Positions 5,008 through 5,095 of a DNA stretch of 5,095 nucleotides are shown here, piece after piece (within the stretch, counting starts at the first letter, position 1; the number at the start of each line of letters is the position of its first letter). Made by a program: the position numbers and the translations under genes. The notes below the pieces were generated by a model, which had not been told where the DNA came from, did no database searches, and worked only from the letters and a program-made list of their open reading frames with translations. The DNA is taken from positions 1-5,095 of the forward strand of contig CACZQU010000323.1 in NCBI GenBank assembly GCA_902783305.1. Direction: 5' to 3'. The stretch comes from an uncultured Lachnospiraceae bacterium (lineage in GTDB: Bacteria; Bacillota; Clostridia; Lachnospirales; Lachnospiraceae).

Positions 5008-5095
5008 TTAGGATCTGTGCATAAATAACCTATACATCTGACTTGTCTAAATCCGCCCAAGCTGCGTTGGTCTCGTCTTCCGACTCGGTCGGCGC
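5008..5095. other. Tail after the last gene: possible repeat edge or C-terminus of a - strand gene
   Basis: No terminator follows the stop codon at 5005-5007. On the - strand a frame is open from the window edge down to TAG (complement of 5030-5032), giving 21 residues that begin APTESEDETNAAW and end DLDKSDV, an acidic tail plausible for a protein end. A short perfect stem, CCGAC/GTCGG (5080-5084, 5088-5092), lies at the edge. The sequence also has the feel of a dispersed intergenic repeat in clostridial genomes, but this cannot be tested within the window. Confidence 0.3.

Noticed and set aside
1..5095. CRISPR arrays, tRNA or rRNA genes, transposase genes and phage genes
   Set aside because: I looked for spaced direct repeats, cloverleaf patterns and transposase or phage motifs and found none in the window.

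Overview
The window looks like chromosomal DNA from a Bacillota bacterium of class Clostridia, possibly a gut Lachnospiraceae-like lineage. The grounds are strong AGGAGG-type ribosome binding sites, a preQ1-I riboswitch in front of a queT gene, a ThiN-type thiamine diphosphokinase, and exported SGNH and transglutaminase-like proteins of a style common in gut clostridia. Base composition is moderate. The species cannot be named from the sequence.

Left part (1-1100). The C-terminal half of thiamine diphosphokinase (+ strand) converges on queT (- strand), the substrate-binding membrane subunit of a queuosine-precursor ECF transporter. Only 22 bases separate the two stop codons, and each gene appears to carry the other's intrinsic terminator inside its own 3' coding end. 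The queT regulatory region can be read almost completely on the - strand: an extended -10 promoter at 1072-1100, a near-perfect palindrome across the predicted transcription start (1039-1062), an array of five back-to-back helices (901-1012) that I cannot assign to a known RNA family, a 7-bp alternative stem, and a preQ1-I aptamer (845-884) whose last bases are the Shine-Dalgarno sequence of queT.

Middle and right part (1100-5007). Three genes lie head to tail on the + strand, each with its own strong ribosome binding site and each encoding a protein with a signal peptide: a small SGNH-hydrolase (210 aa), a transglutaminase-like protein with an intact Cys-His-Asp triad (431 aa), and a two-domain protein of unknown function with acidic and Pro/Ala-rich linkers (520 aa). 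Gaps are 110 and 99 bases, with no convincing terminator between them. They probably form one transcription unit for extracytoplasmic proteins, possibly acting on the cell envelope; that joint role is inference.

Right edge (5008-5095). This stretch differs from the preceding gene and holds an open - strand frame running off the window. It is either the tail of another gene or the edge of a dispersed repeat.

The least explained elements are the helix array in the queT leader and the three-gene exported cassette.
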